From JAHBXC01 sp964350875 (GTDB lineage Bacteria > Planctomycetota > Phycisphaerae > Phycisphaerales > UBA1924): 64,000 nt of DNA. The position numbers were made by a program, and so were the translations under genes. The notes under the pieces were generated by a model, which was not told the origin of the DNA, did no database searches, and saw only the letters and a list, made by a program, of their open reading frames with translations. Shown one piece after another: positions 37,613 through 46,018 of the stretch. The stretch is from contig CAYGLT010000003.1 of the NCBI GenBank assembly GCA_964350875.1, forward strand, positions 1 to 64,000, given 5' to 3'. Every line of letters begins with the position of its first letter. The stretch's first letter is position 1.

Positions 37613-37647
37613 ATTGCCCATTGCCCATTGCCCATTGCCCATTGCCC
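37613..37647. repeat. tandem heptanucleotide repeat (ATTGCCC)5
   Basis: Five perfect copies of ATTGCCC, with a degenerate run starting at 37598. They lie in the 338-bp noncoding gap (37499-37836) between the divergent AhpD-like and PHP-glycosyltransferase genes. Nothing else notable is seen in the gap. Copy number of such repeats varies easily by slippage. Confidence 0.85.
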
Positions 37648-37836
37648 ACAGCGTCTTCACCGTTTCTCCACACGAACTTCACACCTTCTTCGTGCCCCAT
37701 CGCTCGATTCCGCCGAGGGTTGAGTGTGTAGTAGTCAGCGGCCGCGAATGGACGCGCGGCGAGTTCAGCAAAGCCCCGCGCGAGGGGCCGACCGCCCCAC
37801 GGACCACCCCCTCGCACGGCTCGGAGAGCCGTCACC

Positions 37837-40543
37837 ATGACGCACTTTGCACCGACCGAAACAGGCCGCCTCCCCCGCGTTCCCCAGCGCAAACGCCCCG
37901 CGCCCTCGCCCGTCGCCGACGAAGCGGTCGACCTCGCAGGGCTCACGCGCATGGACATGCATGTCCACTCGACCGCCTCCGCCGGTCCCGTCATCCACGC
38001 CGCATCCTGGGTCGACGCGCCGGAGTGCTACTCCGAACCCGAAGAGGTCTACATGCAGGCGATCACGCGCGGCATGGACCTCGTCACCATCACCGACCAC
38101 GACACCATCCGCGGCGCGCTCTCCCTCGTCGAGCGCGGCTTCCCCCATGTGCTCATCGGGCAGGAAGTCACCGTCCGCTTCCCCACCGACCGCGTGAAAC
38201 TCCATGTCCTCGTCTACGGGCTCACCCCCGAACTCGACGCCGAGATCACCTCGTTCGGGCTCCGCGATGATGTGTACAAGTTCGCCGACTGGCTCTCCGA
38301 TCGCGACCTCCCCCACTCGCTCGCGCACCCGCTCCACGCCCAGTCGCGCGGGTACACCGTCGAACACCTCGAGCAGTGCGTGCTCCTCTTCAAGAGCGTC
38401 GAACTCATCAACGGCGCGCACGGCGGCCCGCGACGCGACGCCATGGAGCGCTACCTCCGCACGCTCACACCCAAGCGCATCGACGAACTCAGCGCCAAGC
38501 ACTCCGTGCGCCCACGCTACCCCAGAGCGTGGCGGAAGACCGTCACCGCCGGCTCCGACGACCACGGCCTGCTCAATGTCGGCAAGGCCTGGACCGGCGT
38601 GCGCTGCCCAACCGGCCTGAAGATTCGCGAGCCCCTCGACTTCGTTGAACGCGTGATGAGCGGCGACGCGATTGTCGGCGGCGAACTCGGCGGCGCGGAA
38701 GTCCTCGCCCACCAGATCACCGCCGTCGGGCTCAACCACTACGGCAAGACGATGCACTCCATGCTCTCCACCAAAGGAAAGTATGTCGCGTCGAAGATGG
38801 TCCGCTTCGGCGGCGTGTCGATCCCCTCGCCCAGCAAGGTCCGCCTCGCGGCCCATGTCGCGAAGAAGACCATCGCCGCGAAGATCACGGGCAAGAAGAC
38901 CCGACCCGACCCGCTGCTCATCGCGCTCCGCGCCACGCTCGAGCCGATGCTCGCGAAGTACCCCGACATCGCCAAGCGGCTCACCGATGTCCGCGACCTG
39001 CCGCGCGGCGCCCACGACGGTCCCCCGCTCGCGTCGCACGACCGCATGGCGGAATTCTTCTCCGACCTTTCCCAGACACTCGCCGACGCCATGCTCACCG
39101 GCGCGCTCGGGAGTCTCGCGAAGAAGGACGCCTCGGGAACGGTGCGCAACATCGTCGGCTACCTTCTCTCGTCGGTCGCGCAGGCCCCGTACCTCATCGC
39201 CATGTTCAGCGAGCACAAGGAACGCGACCTCCTCTCACGGGTCGAGCACGAAATCGCCAGCCACGGACAGGGCGAGCACCCCATGCACAAACAGCCACGC
39301 GTCGTGATGTTCACCGACACCCTCGCCGATGTGAACGGCGTGTCGCGCTTCATCCAGAATGTCGCCGACCAGTCGCGGCTCCGCGGCCGGGAGATGACCG
39401 TCCTCACCTCCACGCGCATGGCGATGGACGAGCGCCCCAATGTCGTGAACTTCGCGCCGGTCTTCTCAAGGCCTATGCCGCGCTACGAGAACCTCGACTT
39501 CGCGCTCCCCCCGTTGCTCCCGGTCCTGCGCTACATCCAGGAATTCAAGCCGGATGTCATCAATGTCGCGACGCCCGGGCCCATCGGCACGCTCGGCCTG
39601 CTCTGCGCCGCGATCTTCCGGTGCCCCGTCGTCGGCGTCTACCACACCGACTTCCCCGCGTACATCGACCGGCTCTTCGAGGACGAGACCTACACCTGGA
39701 TCTCCGAGAAGTTCATGAAGGGCTTCTACACGCCCTACAAGACGATCCTCACCCGCTCGCGCGACTACATGACCTCGCTCGACAAACTCGGCTTCGCGGG
39801 CGACAAGGTCAAGCCCCTCCTCCCGGGCATGGACACCGACGCGTTCCACAGCAATTTCCGCGACACCTCGGTCTGGGAACCCCTCGGGCTCCGCAAGGAA
39901 TCGCGCAAGGTCGTCTACTGCGGCCGGGTGAGCGTCGAGAAGAACCTCCCCATGCTCGAGCGCGTGTGGGCGAAGGTGAAGCCGAAACTCGTTGAGAAGA
40001 ACATCGACGCCGAACTCGTGCTCATCGGCGACGGGCCGTACCGCAAGGGGATGCAGGAGCGCCTCGCAAGCAAGCAGGCGAGCGCCACCGGCCGCGCACA
40101 CTTCCTCGGCTTCCGCCACGGCGAGGAACTCTCGCGCCTGTACGCGTCGTCCGACCTCTTCGTCTTCCCGAGCATCACCGACACGCTCGGCCAAGTCGTC
40201 ATGGAAGCGCAGGCGTCGGGCCTCCCGGTTGTTGTCACCGACAAGGGCGGCCCCAAGGAGATGGTCGACCACGCCCTCACCGGGCTCGTGATCCCCGACG
40301 AGCAGGAGGACCGCTGGGCCGAGGCGATCGTCGAATTGCTCGAAGACGACGAACGCCGCGAGCGCATGGGCCGCGCCGCGCACAACCGGATGCAACGCTA
40401 CAACATCGCCGCGTCGTTCGACCACTTCTGGCAGGTGCATGTGGACGCGCACCACGCGAAACTCCGCGCGCTGGGCGTGTCGACGCAGGAAGACACTCAC
40501 CGCAGAGACCGCAGAGAGCACGGAGAAGAGCATGTCGTGATGG
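37837..40543 (+). CDS. PHP phosphoesterase-glycosyltransferase family 4 fusion protein
   Basis: Coding to the N gap gives 902 codons from the ATG at 37837. Residues about 38-260 form a PHP domain with the metal motifs MHVHST (42-44), TDHDT (about 88), HSLAHP and GSDDHG (about 241). A helical linker (270-480) follows. Residues about 485-870 form a GT4 glycosyltransferase: TDTLADVNGVSRF, YHTDFPAYID, YCGRVSVEKNL and PSITDTLGQVVMEAQASGLP. If the identical 55-nt flanks of the gap are one sequence, the protein ends after one more codon (ATG GGG TAA), giving 903 aa. It probably makes a glycolipid or glycan; the PHP part may remove a phosphate. Confidence 0.82.
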
Positions 40544-40643
40544 NNNNNNNNNNNNNNNNNNNNNNNNNNNNNNNNNNNNNNNNNNNNNNNNNNNNNNNNN
40601 NNNNNNNNNNNNNNNNNNNNNNNNNNNNNNNNNNNNNNNNNNN
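40544..40643. other. assembly gap of exactly 100 N flanked by a 55-nt duplicate
   Basis: A run of 100 N near the 3' end of the fusion gene. The 55 bases before it (40489-40543) are identical to the 55 bases after it (40644-40698). This is what remains when two overlapping contig ends are joined without merging. The alternative is two real copies of a short repeat. Confidence 0.95.
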
Positions 40644-40711
40644 GAAGACACTCACCGCAGAGACCGCAGAGAGCACGGAGAAGAGCATGTCGTGATGGGG
40701 TAATTCTGCCT

Positions 40712-40754
40712 CCCCTCCTATCGAACGACCCCCGGGGGAGTGAGATGGGAGGGG
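40712..40754 (+). terminator. nested stem-loop after the fusion gene
   Basis: Arms CCCCTCCTATC and GATGGGAGGGG pair at 10 of 11 positions around an inner CCCCC/GGGGG hairpin, 9 bp after the TAA at 40701. There is no T-run, so it may act as a weak terminator or mRNA-stabilising structure. Confidence 0.4.
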
Positions 40755-40785
40755 TAAGGGGGAGGGCTACCCCTACTTTCTTTCT

Positions 40786-41217
40786 CTACTTCGCCTCGTC
40801 GCGCCAGGGCGTGTAGGACATATCAACATCCAACCACTCCGCACGGAGCGCGTGAAGCGTAGAGATGTGTTGCCGGGTGAGAAGCATGCTCGCCGTCCTC
40901 TCTCCGCCGTACACCGCAACGCCAACATGAATCCGCTGATTGCGTTGTACTGCAAGTTCGCCCGCTTGCCTTGTATCACACCGCAAGTGGGCAAACAACG
41001 CATCGATCGCATCGTTGATCACCGCGGTGTGGATACGAACCGTGATCGACGCCCCATCCTTCTTTTCTGCTCGCTTGTACTGCGGCGCCATCGGCTGACC
41101 CTGCTTCCAGCGTCGATCGGGAGTGACACCAAACATCCCCTCAAATGACTCATCCGCTTGTGAACCATCCAACCGCAGATAAGCGACGACTTCCGGGAGT
41201 TCAGGATCAGCCATCAT
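40786..41217 (-). CDS. DUF4279-type protein
   Basis: 143 aa. The pattern AYLRLDG..., then VTPDRRWKQGQP and a C-terminal helix-strand ending resembles the DUF4279 family of small proteins of unknown function, several of which are immunity-like or regulatory by context only. ATG codons at 41217 and 41214 are both possible. The start overlaps the tadA stop (41207), so the two are translationally coupled. No activity is known. Confidence 0.6.
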   Translation of the reverse strand: MMADPELPEVVAYLRLDGSQADESFEGMFGVTPDRRWKQGQPMAPQYKRAEKKDGASITVRIHTAVINDAIDALFAHLRCDTRQAGELAVQRNQRIHVGVAVYGGERTASMLLTRQHISTLHALRAEWLDVDMSYTPWRDEAK

Positions 41218-41785
41218 TCGCCCCTTTCTTCGCCTTCCGCGCCTCGCGCCTCTGCCGGAAGAACACCCTCAGCAATTCTCCCGCCTCATCAGCGCACACG
41301 CCACCGATCGGCGCGATGCGGTGGTTCAGCCGGGGGTCCGAACAGATCTCATAGAGCGTCGTGACAGCGCCCGCCTTCGGGTCGGTCGCGCCGAAGACCA
41401 GCCGCCCGACGCGCGCGTTGACGATCGCGCCGGCGCACATCGGGCAGGGTTCGAGCGTCACGACGAGCGTGCAATCGTTGAGGCGCCAGTCGCCGCGCTT
41501 CATGGCCGCGTCGCGGATCGCCACCAGTTCGGCGTGACCCGTCGGGTCGCCGTTCTTCTCGCGGAGGTTGTGCGCCTCGCTCAGCACGGCGCCGCTCGCC
41601 GTCTCGTACACCACGGCGCCGATGGGCGCCTCGCCCAGCGCGGCGGCGCGGCGCGCGAGGTCCAGCGCGCGGCGCATCATGCGCACATCAAGATCCGTTT
41701 CGGGCCCTTTCGGGGGCGTCGGCTCGCGGAGGATCCCCCACCCGCGCAGGGTGCGCACGATGAGGCCCGGCTCGCGGCCGCTCAC
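41207..41785 (-). CDS. tadA: tRNA adenosine(34) deaminase
   Basis: 192 aa from a GTG at 41785 that overlaps the tatC stop (GTGA). An ATG at 41680 would give 158 aa but would remove residues normally present before MRRALDLARRAA. The zinc deaminase signature is intact: GHAELVAI (catalytic Glu) and EPCPMCAGAI. It converts wobble A34 of tRNA-Arg(ACG) to inosine, an essential step. The N-terminal ~25 residues are an unusual extension. Confidence 0.9.
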   Translation of the reverse strand: MSGREPGLIVRTLRGWGILREPTPPKGPETDLDVRMMRRALDLARRAAALGEAPIGAVVYETASGAVLSEAHNLREKNGDPTGHAELVAIRDAAMKRGDWRLNDCTLVVTLEPCPMCAGAIVNARVGRLVFGATDPKAGAVTTLYEICSDPRLNHRIAPIGGVCADEAGELLRVFFRQRREARKAKKGANDG

Positions 41786-42768
41786 TCGTCGCCCTCGTTG
41801 GCGTCGGTCCACGCTTCCTTGGTAAACACGCCCTGCGCCACGCGCTTCGCGGGGACGAACCGCGCGAGGAACAGGCCCGACTCGAACAGCAGGTAGAGCG
41901 GCGCCGTCATCAGCGCGAGCGTCACCGGATCGCCCGTGGGTGTCAGCACAGCAGCCGCCACAACGCACCCGAGCACGATGTGTTTGCGGAATTTCGCGAG
42001 CGCCTTCGGATCGACGATCCCCGCCCAACTGAGCAGCATCACCACGATGGGCGTCTGGAACGCTATCGCGAACGCGATGCCCATCGTGAACACGAGATCG
42101 ACATACTCGCGCAGGCGGTACTGCTGCGCGATGAGCCCCGATCCCACCAGCGGCGCCGAGAGAATCCCCGCGCCGTCGCCGACATGGATGCGCAACTGAC
42201 GCAAGGGCCCGTTCACCCAGACCGCGCCGGGCGCAGGGTCGACCGGATCGAAACTCAGCACGGGCGCGATCGGGAGCGTCATCCCCTCAGGTAAGGGCGC
42301 GGTGATCGGCGCCTCGCGGCCGATGCTGCTCCCGAACGAGATCAGGAAGAACAGCATGATCGGGAGCATCACGAAGTACAGAAACAGCGCGGCCGTGAGC
42401 GTGAGGAACACGCTGAGCGGAACGAGCAGCCGCGCGAAGCGCCGCTCGTGGTCGTAGAGCCCGGGCCGCACGAAGAGCCACAACTGGATGACGAGCCAGG
42501 GCACCCCGAGCATGAACGCGCTGACGAACCCGACCTTGATGTACGACGCGAAGGTCTCGATGGGCGACAGCGCCTGGAGGGTCGGCGCCTGGCCCGCGCG
42601 GATCAGCGCGTGCTCGACGGGGATAAGGAGCAGGCGGAGGATCTGATCGCCGAACACCAGCCCGAGGATGAGCAGCGGGATCAGCCCGAGCAGCCCCACG
42701 ATGAGCCGCTTGCGGAGTTCCTCGAGGTGCTCGCCGAGGGTCATGCTGGAGTGAGAGTTCAGATCCAT
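41782..42768 (-). CDS. tatC: Sec-independent protein translocase TatC
   Basis: 328 aa from the ATG at 42768; in-frame alternatives are a TTG at 42810 and an ATG at 42744. The N-terminus TLGEHLEELRKRL is the conserved twin-arginine-receptor site. SPIETFASYIKVG and FRPGLYDHERRF-like loops follow, and six hydrophobic helices can be traced. It is about 70 aa longer than typical because of an insertion in the loop after helix 3 (about residues 160-230). It forms the Tat receptor with TatA/TatB, which are not in this window. Confidence 0.92.
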   Translation of the reverse strand: MDLNSHSSMTLGEHLEELRKRLIVGLLGLIPLLILGLVFGDQILRLLLIPVEHALIRAGQAPTLQALSPIETFASYIKVGFVSAFMLGVPWLVIQLWLFVRPGLYDHERRFARLLVPLSVFLTLTAALFLYFVMLPIMLFFLISFGSSIGREAPITAPLPEGMTLPIAPVLSFDPVDPAPGAVWVNGPLRQLRIHVGDGAGILSAPLVGSGLIAQQYRLREYVDLVFTMGIAFAIAFQTPIVVMLLSWAGIVDPKALAKFRKHIVLGCVVAAAVLTPTGDPVTLALMTAPLYLLFESGLFLARFVPAKRVAQGVFTKEAWTDANEGDE

Positions 42769-42909
42769 GCTCGGCGGGGGCCTGTTCGGGGAGGCGTCGG
42801 CGGAGGCCAAGCATATCGGTCATGGGTGGATGGATCGGGCGGGAAGCGGAGGAACCCGATCCCGAAGAAAATGCGACGCCGCGCGACCGGAACGCCCCGC
42901 TCGCGCGTC

Positions 42910-43527
42910 ATGTCTTGTGGAAGCAGGGACGCCAGCGTGCACGACGGTCGAACAAATTCCGAACGCGCCATCGCCGGAGACCCTCAGGCCCTGCGCGTGG
43001 TGTGGGAGAACAACCGGCGCTGGCTCGCCGCGGCGATCCTCGCGCACAAGCCGCGCTCCGCAGACCTCGAAGACCTGCTGCAGGATGTCGCGGTGAAGGT
43101 GGTGCGGCGCATCGGGGAGGTGAGAGACCCCGCGACGCTCCGCCCGTGGATGCGCGCCATCGCCATCAACGCCGCCCGGACCGCGGGGCGCACCCGCACG
43201 CGGCGGCTTCGCCTGGTCAAACCCGTCGACAACGACCCCGACAAGGCGCTTGCCGCCAACCCGGGCGATCAGCCCGGCGCGACTGCCGAGGGATCGATCA
43301 ACGCCGAGGAAGGCCGCAGAGCCATGGCCGCGGCGAACCGCCTTCCCGAGGAATACCGAGAGCCCCTGCTGCTGCGCTGCGTGCGCGGCATGTCGTACAA
43401 GCAGATCGCCGACCTGATGGGCGTTCCCGTCACCACCGTCGAGACACGCCTCGCCCGCGCACGACGGATGGTCCGCGAGGAACTCGAAACAGCGCCCGCC
43501 GGCGAACGAGAGAGAGTGACCCAATGA
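42910..43527 (+). CDS. ECF-family RNA polymerase sigma factor
   Basis: 205 aa from the ATG at 42910; a GTG at 42937 is also possible. Region 2 is clear (DLEDLLQDVAVKVVRRIGEV then RPWMRAIAINAARTAGRTRTRR). After a variable linker, region 4 is LPEEYREPLLLRCVRGMSYK followed by QIADLMGVPVTTVETRLARAR, a standard helix-turn-helix. It overlaps the anti-sigma gene (ATGA), the usual arrangement for a sigma factor and its inhibitor. Confidence 0.9.
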   Translation: MSCGSRDASVHDGRTNSERAIAGDPQALRVVWENNRRWLAAAILAHKPRSADLEDLLQDVAVKVVRRIGEVRDPATLRPWMRAIAINAARTAGRTRTRRLRLVKPVDNDPDKALAANPGDQPGATAEGSINAEEGRRAMAAANRLPEEYREPLLLRCVRGMSYKQIADLMGVPVTTVETRLARARRMVREELETAPAGERERVTQ

Positions 43528-44189
43528 CCGACCTCACCAAGCCAGAGCGTCACCCCGACGATCCGCGCGACGACATCCTCATCAACCGCGTCGTCGACGG
43601 CGAAGCCACCCCGGCCGACTGGGCGGAACTCGATGTCGTCGCCCGGCGCGACCCGGCGATCTGGGCGCGGCTCGCCGAGTCCCAGCGCTCGCACGCGTCG
43701 CTCCAGCGCGCCGTCGAGGACACGCTGACGGTCGCCGAACTCGTCGACCTTCCCCATCCTGCTGAGCGGCTCGAACGCGCGTGGGATTCGCGCGTCCGCG
43801 TCTGGGGAGGGTGGATGGTCGCCGCCCTCGTCGCCATCGCGTGGGCGGGAAACTTCGCGCAGATCCGCGCGATGCGCGCCGAGCAGTCCGGCGCCGACCC
43901 AAACGCCAACACCGCGGAACTCGCGGGACTCACCTCGCTCTCGCCCGACCAACTCCTCCAGGCGTACATGCAATCCGGCATCGAGAACGGCCGCATCGTG
44001 GGCGAGATGCCCATGGTGATGCTCGAGACCGTCCCCACCGCCGACGGCAAGTCGCAGATCACCTTCGTGCGCCCGCTCGTCGAGCGCGCGATCGTCGACC
44101 AGTTCTATGAGATGGGCCAGACCGACACCGGCCGACTCGTGCCCGTCGAGGCCGATCACAGCGAGTTCACCCGCGGCCAGCCGCTGTAA
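43524..44189 (+). CDS. membrane-anchored anti-sigma factor
   Basis: 221 aa from the ATG at 43524. The N-terminal ~95 residues are soluble and helical with DDILINRVVDGEATPADWAE, the pattern of anti-sigma domains. There is no zinc-binding HxxxCxxC. A single membrane helix (about 95-115, GGWMVAALVAIAWAGNFAQI) is followed by a periplasmic domain. The coupling to the ECF gene defines its probable role: holding the sigma factor inactive at the membrane until an envelope signal. Confidence 0.78.
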   Translation: MTDLTKPERHPDDPRDDILINRVVDGEATPADWAELDVVARRDPAIWARLAESQRSHASLQRAVEDTLTVAELVDLPHPAERLERAWDSRVRVWGGWMVAALVAIAWAGNFAQIRAMRAEQSGADPNANTAELAGLTSLSPDQLLQAYMQSGIENGRIVGEMPMVMLETVPTADGKSQITFVRPLVERAIVDQFYEMGQTDTGRLVPVEADHSEFTRGQPL

Positions 44190-44310
44190 CGCACGAACTT
44201 TCAGTGTTTCCCGACGGTTCCGCCCACGCGGCGCGTCTCACTCTTTGAACCGCAACCGTTCACACGAACCACGCATCCGGCGCGCTCGCCGGACCCATCG
44301 GAGAAGACCC

Positions 44311-45795
44311 ATGCTCACCAGATTCCTCTGCGCTTCCGCGCTCGTCACGCTCGCCGGCGCTGCTTCCTACGCGGGCCAGTCGAGCGGCGCCTCGGGCGTG
44401 TTCGAATGGCATCCCCACAATGACGAGCAGCCGACCCGCGCTGAGTCCAACACCTACCGCTGGGTATCCAAGGACACCGAAGATGTCCGCAAGAACACTC
44501 ACACACGGGTCATCACGCGCGACGACGAAGAAGAAACCGTCCTCATCTTCAGCCCTTCCTCGAAAGGCGGCACCGACGCCCTGTTCCGCGACGGCGTGAA
44601 GATCATTGAACTCCGCCTCGATGGCGACCGTGTCGCCGACCTCGATGTCACCGTCAACGGCAAGCCGCTGAACGGTTCGAAGGCCAAGGTCGAGAACGAT
44701 CACATCATCATCTACAGCCCCGATGGCAAGACGATCGCAGAATTCATGGCCCCCGTGGGCCTGGGCGCGAAGCACGAGATCACCTGGCACGCGCAGGCCT
44801 CGCAGGACGCATCGCCGCGCCGCGTGGCGCGCGTTCGTTCGTCCGCCCCCGCCGCGGATGCCCGTGAACTCCGCACGGCGCGCGTCGAAGCGGCGCCGCG
44901 CCGCGTCATCGGCATCACCGCCAGCACCCCGGGCGAGGCCCTCGCCGCACAACTCGGTGTGCGCGCCGACAAGGTCATCCTCGTCGAGTCGGTGAACGAC
45001 GGCATGCCCGCCGCCAAGGCCGGCATCAAGCGCTTCGACATCATCACCAAGGTCGAGGGCTCAGAGCCCGCAAACCTCGGCCGCCTCACCGAAGTCATCC
45101 AGTCGAAGGACGCTTCAGAGCCCATCCGCCTGACGATCATGCGCGGCGGCAAGGAGCAGACCGTCGAACTCCGCCCCGTCCTTGAGGAGGAGGATGTCGA
45201 GTTCAATGTCGATTTCGACTTCGAGTTCGACGAGGACAACAACATGCCCTTCGGCGGAGACAATGTGTTCAGACTCCGCGGCCAGGCCGAGCAGGCCCGC
45301 GTGGAAGAGGCGATGGCCGTGGCCCGCGAAGTCATCGCCGCGCAGCAGCAGCGCATCCACGAACTTCAGATCCACCTCGAGGAGCGGATGAACTCCGTCG
45401 GTCGCGAACTCAAGCAGAAACTCAACGACGAGCAGGTCACCGAGGAAGTACGCCGCGCCTACCAGCAGGCCCTGCAGGAGATCCGCGAGGTCGATGTGAA
45501 GGAGCAACTCGAGCGAGCCCTCGCCGAGGTCCAGATCGCGATGCGCGAGGCCGATGTCGAGCGCGAGGTCCGCTCGCTCCCGGAGATCCGCTTCTTCGAG
45601 CGTGGGCAGGCCAACGGCAAGGGCGTCGTGGTTGCGCCCACCCCGCCCCCCGCTCCTCAGGCGCCCAGCCCCGTGCGCTCCATCCGCGGATTCCCCACCG
45701 CTTCGCCCGATAACGCGAGGCTTGAGGCCCTCGAAGACCGCATGGCTCGCATCGAGGCGCTGCTCGAGCGGATCGCCGCCAATCAGGATCGCTGA
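44311..45795 (+). CDS. exported PDZ-domain protein with acidic and coiled-coil regions
   Basis: 494 aa from the ATG at 44311, preceded by GGAGAAG. Signal peptide cleaved after ASYA (about 22). A beta-rich region, then a PDZ domain (about 210-295; GEALAAQLGVRADKVILVES and GMPAAKAGIKRFDIITKVEG). A striking acidic run at 290-312 (EEEDVEFNVDFDFEFDEDNN), a long coiled coil (330-430) and a Pro-rich end follow. No protease domain is present. Its place 121 bp after the sigma/anti-sigma pair suggests a stress-sensing or target role. Confidence 0.78.
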   Translation: MLTRFLCASALVTLAGAASYAGQSSGASGVFEWHPHNDEQPTRAESNTYRWVSKDTEDVRKNTHTRVITRDDEEETVLIFSPSSKGGTDALFRDGVKIIELRLDGDRVADLDVTVNGKPLNGSKAKVENDHIIIYSPDGKTIAEFMAPVGLGAKHEITWHAQASQDASPRRVARVRSSAPAADARELRTARVEAAPRRVIGITASTPGEALAAQLGVRADKVILVESVNDGMPAAKAGIKRFDIITKVEGSEPANLGRLTEVIQSKDASEPIRLTIMRGGKEQTVELRPVLEEEDVEFNVDFDFEFDEDNNMPFGGDNVFRLRGQAEQARVEEAMAVAREVIAAQQQRIHELQIHLEERMNSVGRELKQKLNDEQVTEEVRRAYQQALQEIREVDVKEQLERALAEVQIAMREADVEREVRSLPEIRFFERGQANGKGVVVAPTPPPAPQAPSPVRSIRGFPTASPDNARLEALEDRMARIEALLERIAANQDR

Positions 45796-45906
45796 TCGCG
45801 GGAACCCGTCCTCGGCTGGCGCGTCAGATCCGACGCCTTCTGACCGAGGCGCCTCCTCTGAAATAGCCCGGCGCTGGGACGGCAAGCCCAACGCCAACCG
45901 CACATC

Positions 45907-45946
45907 CGGCCGTGTCGCCAAACGCGACACGGCCGTGTTGCTTTTT
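45907..45946 (+). terminator. intrinsic terminator
   Basis: A perfect 12-bp stem CGGCCGTGTCGC/GCGACACGGCCG with the loop CAAAC, then TGTTGCTTTTT, 112 bp after the PDZ gene stop. It separates the sigma factor locus from the amidohydrolase genes. Confidence 0.92.
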
Positions 45947-46018
45947 CCGGACCTCCTCCGTCGCTTCCAGACGGCCGCCGATCGCACCTTTGCCGCTCGC
46001 TCCCGGTACATTCGGGCC

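Noticed and set aside
37598..37647. CRISPR array
   Set aside because: The repeat unit is 7 bp without spacers; no cas genes are present.
40644..40695. C-terminal extension of the PHP-glycosyltransferase protein beyond the gap (KTLTAETAESTEKSMS)
   Set aside because: It comes from reading the duplicated 55-mer in another frame across 100 N; merging the copies gives a stop after one codon.
44190..44310. ECF-type promoter (GAACTTT near 44194) before the PDZ gene
   Set aside because: The -35 is plausible, but no matching -10 is found at 15-17 bp, and the sigma factor's specificity is unknown.
45554..46018. N-terminal extension of the tandem amidohydrolase frame
   Set aside because: It overlaps the PDZ gene and runs through a perfect terminator; the signal peptide begins at the ATG at 46019.
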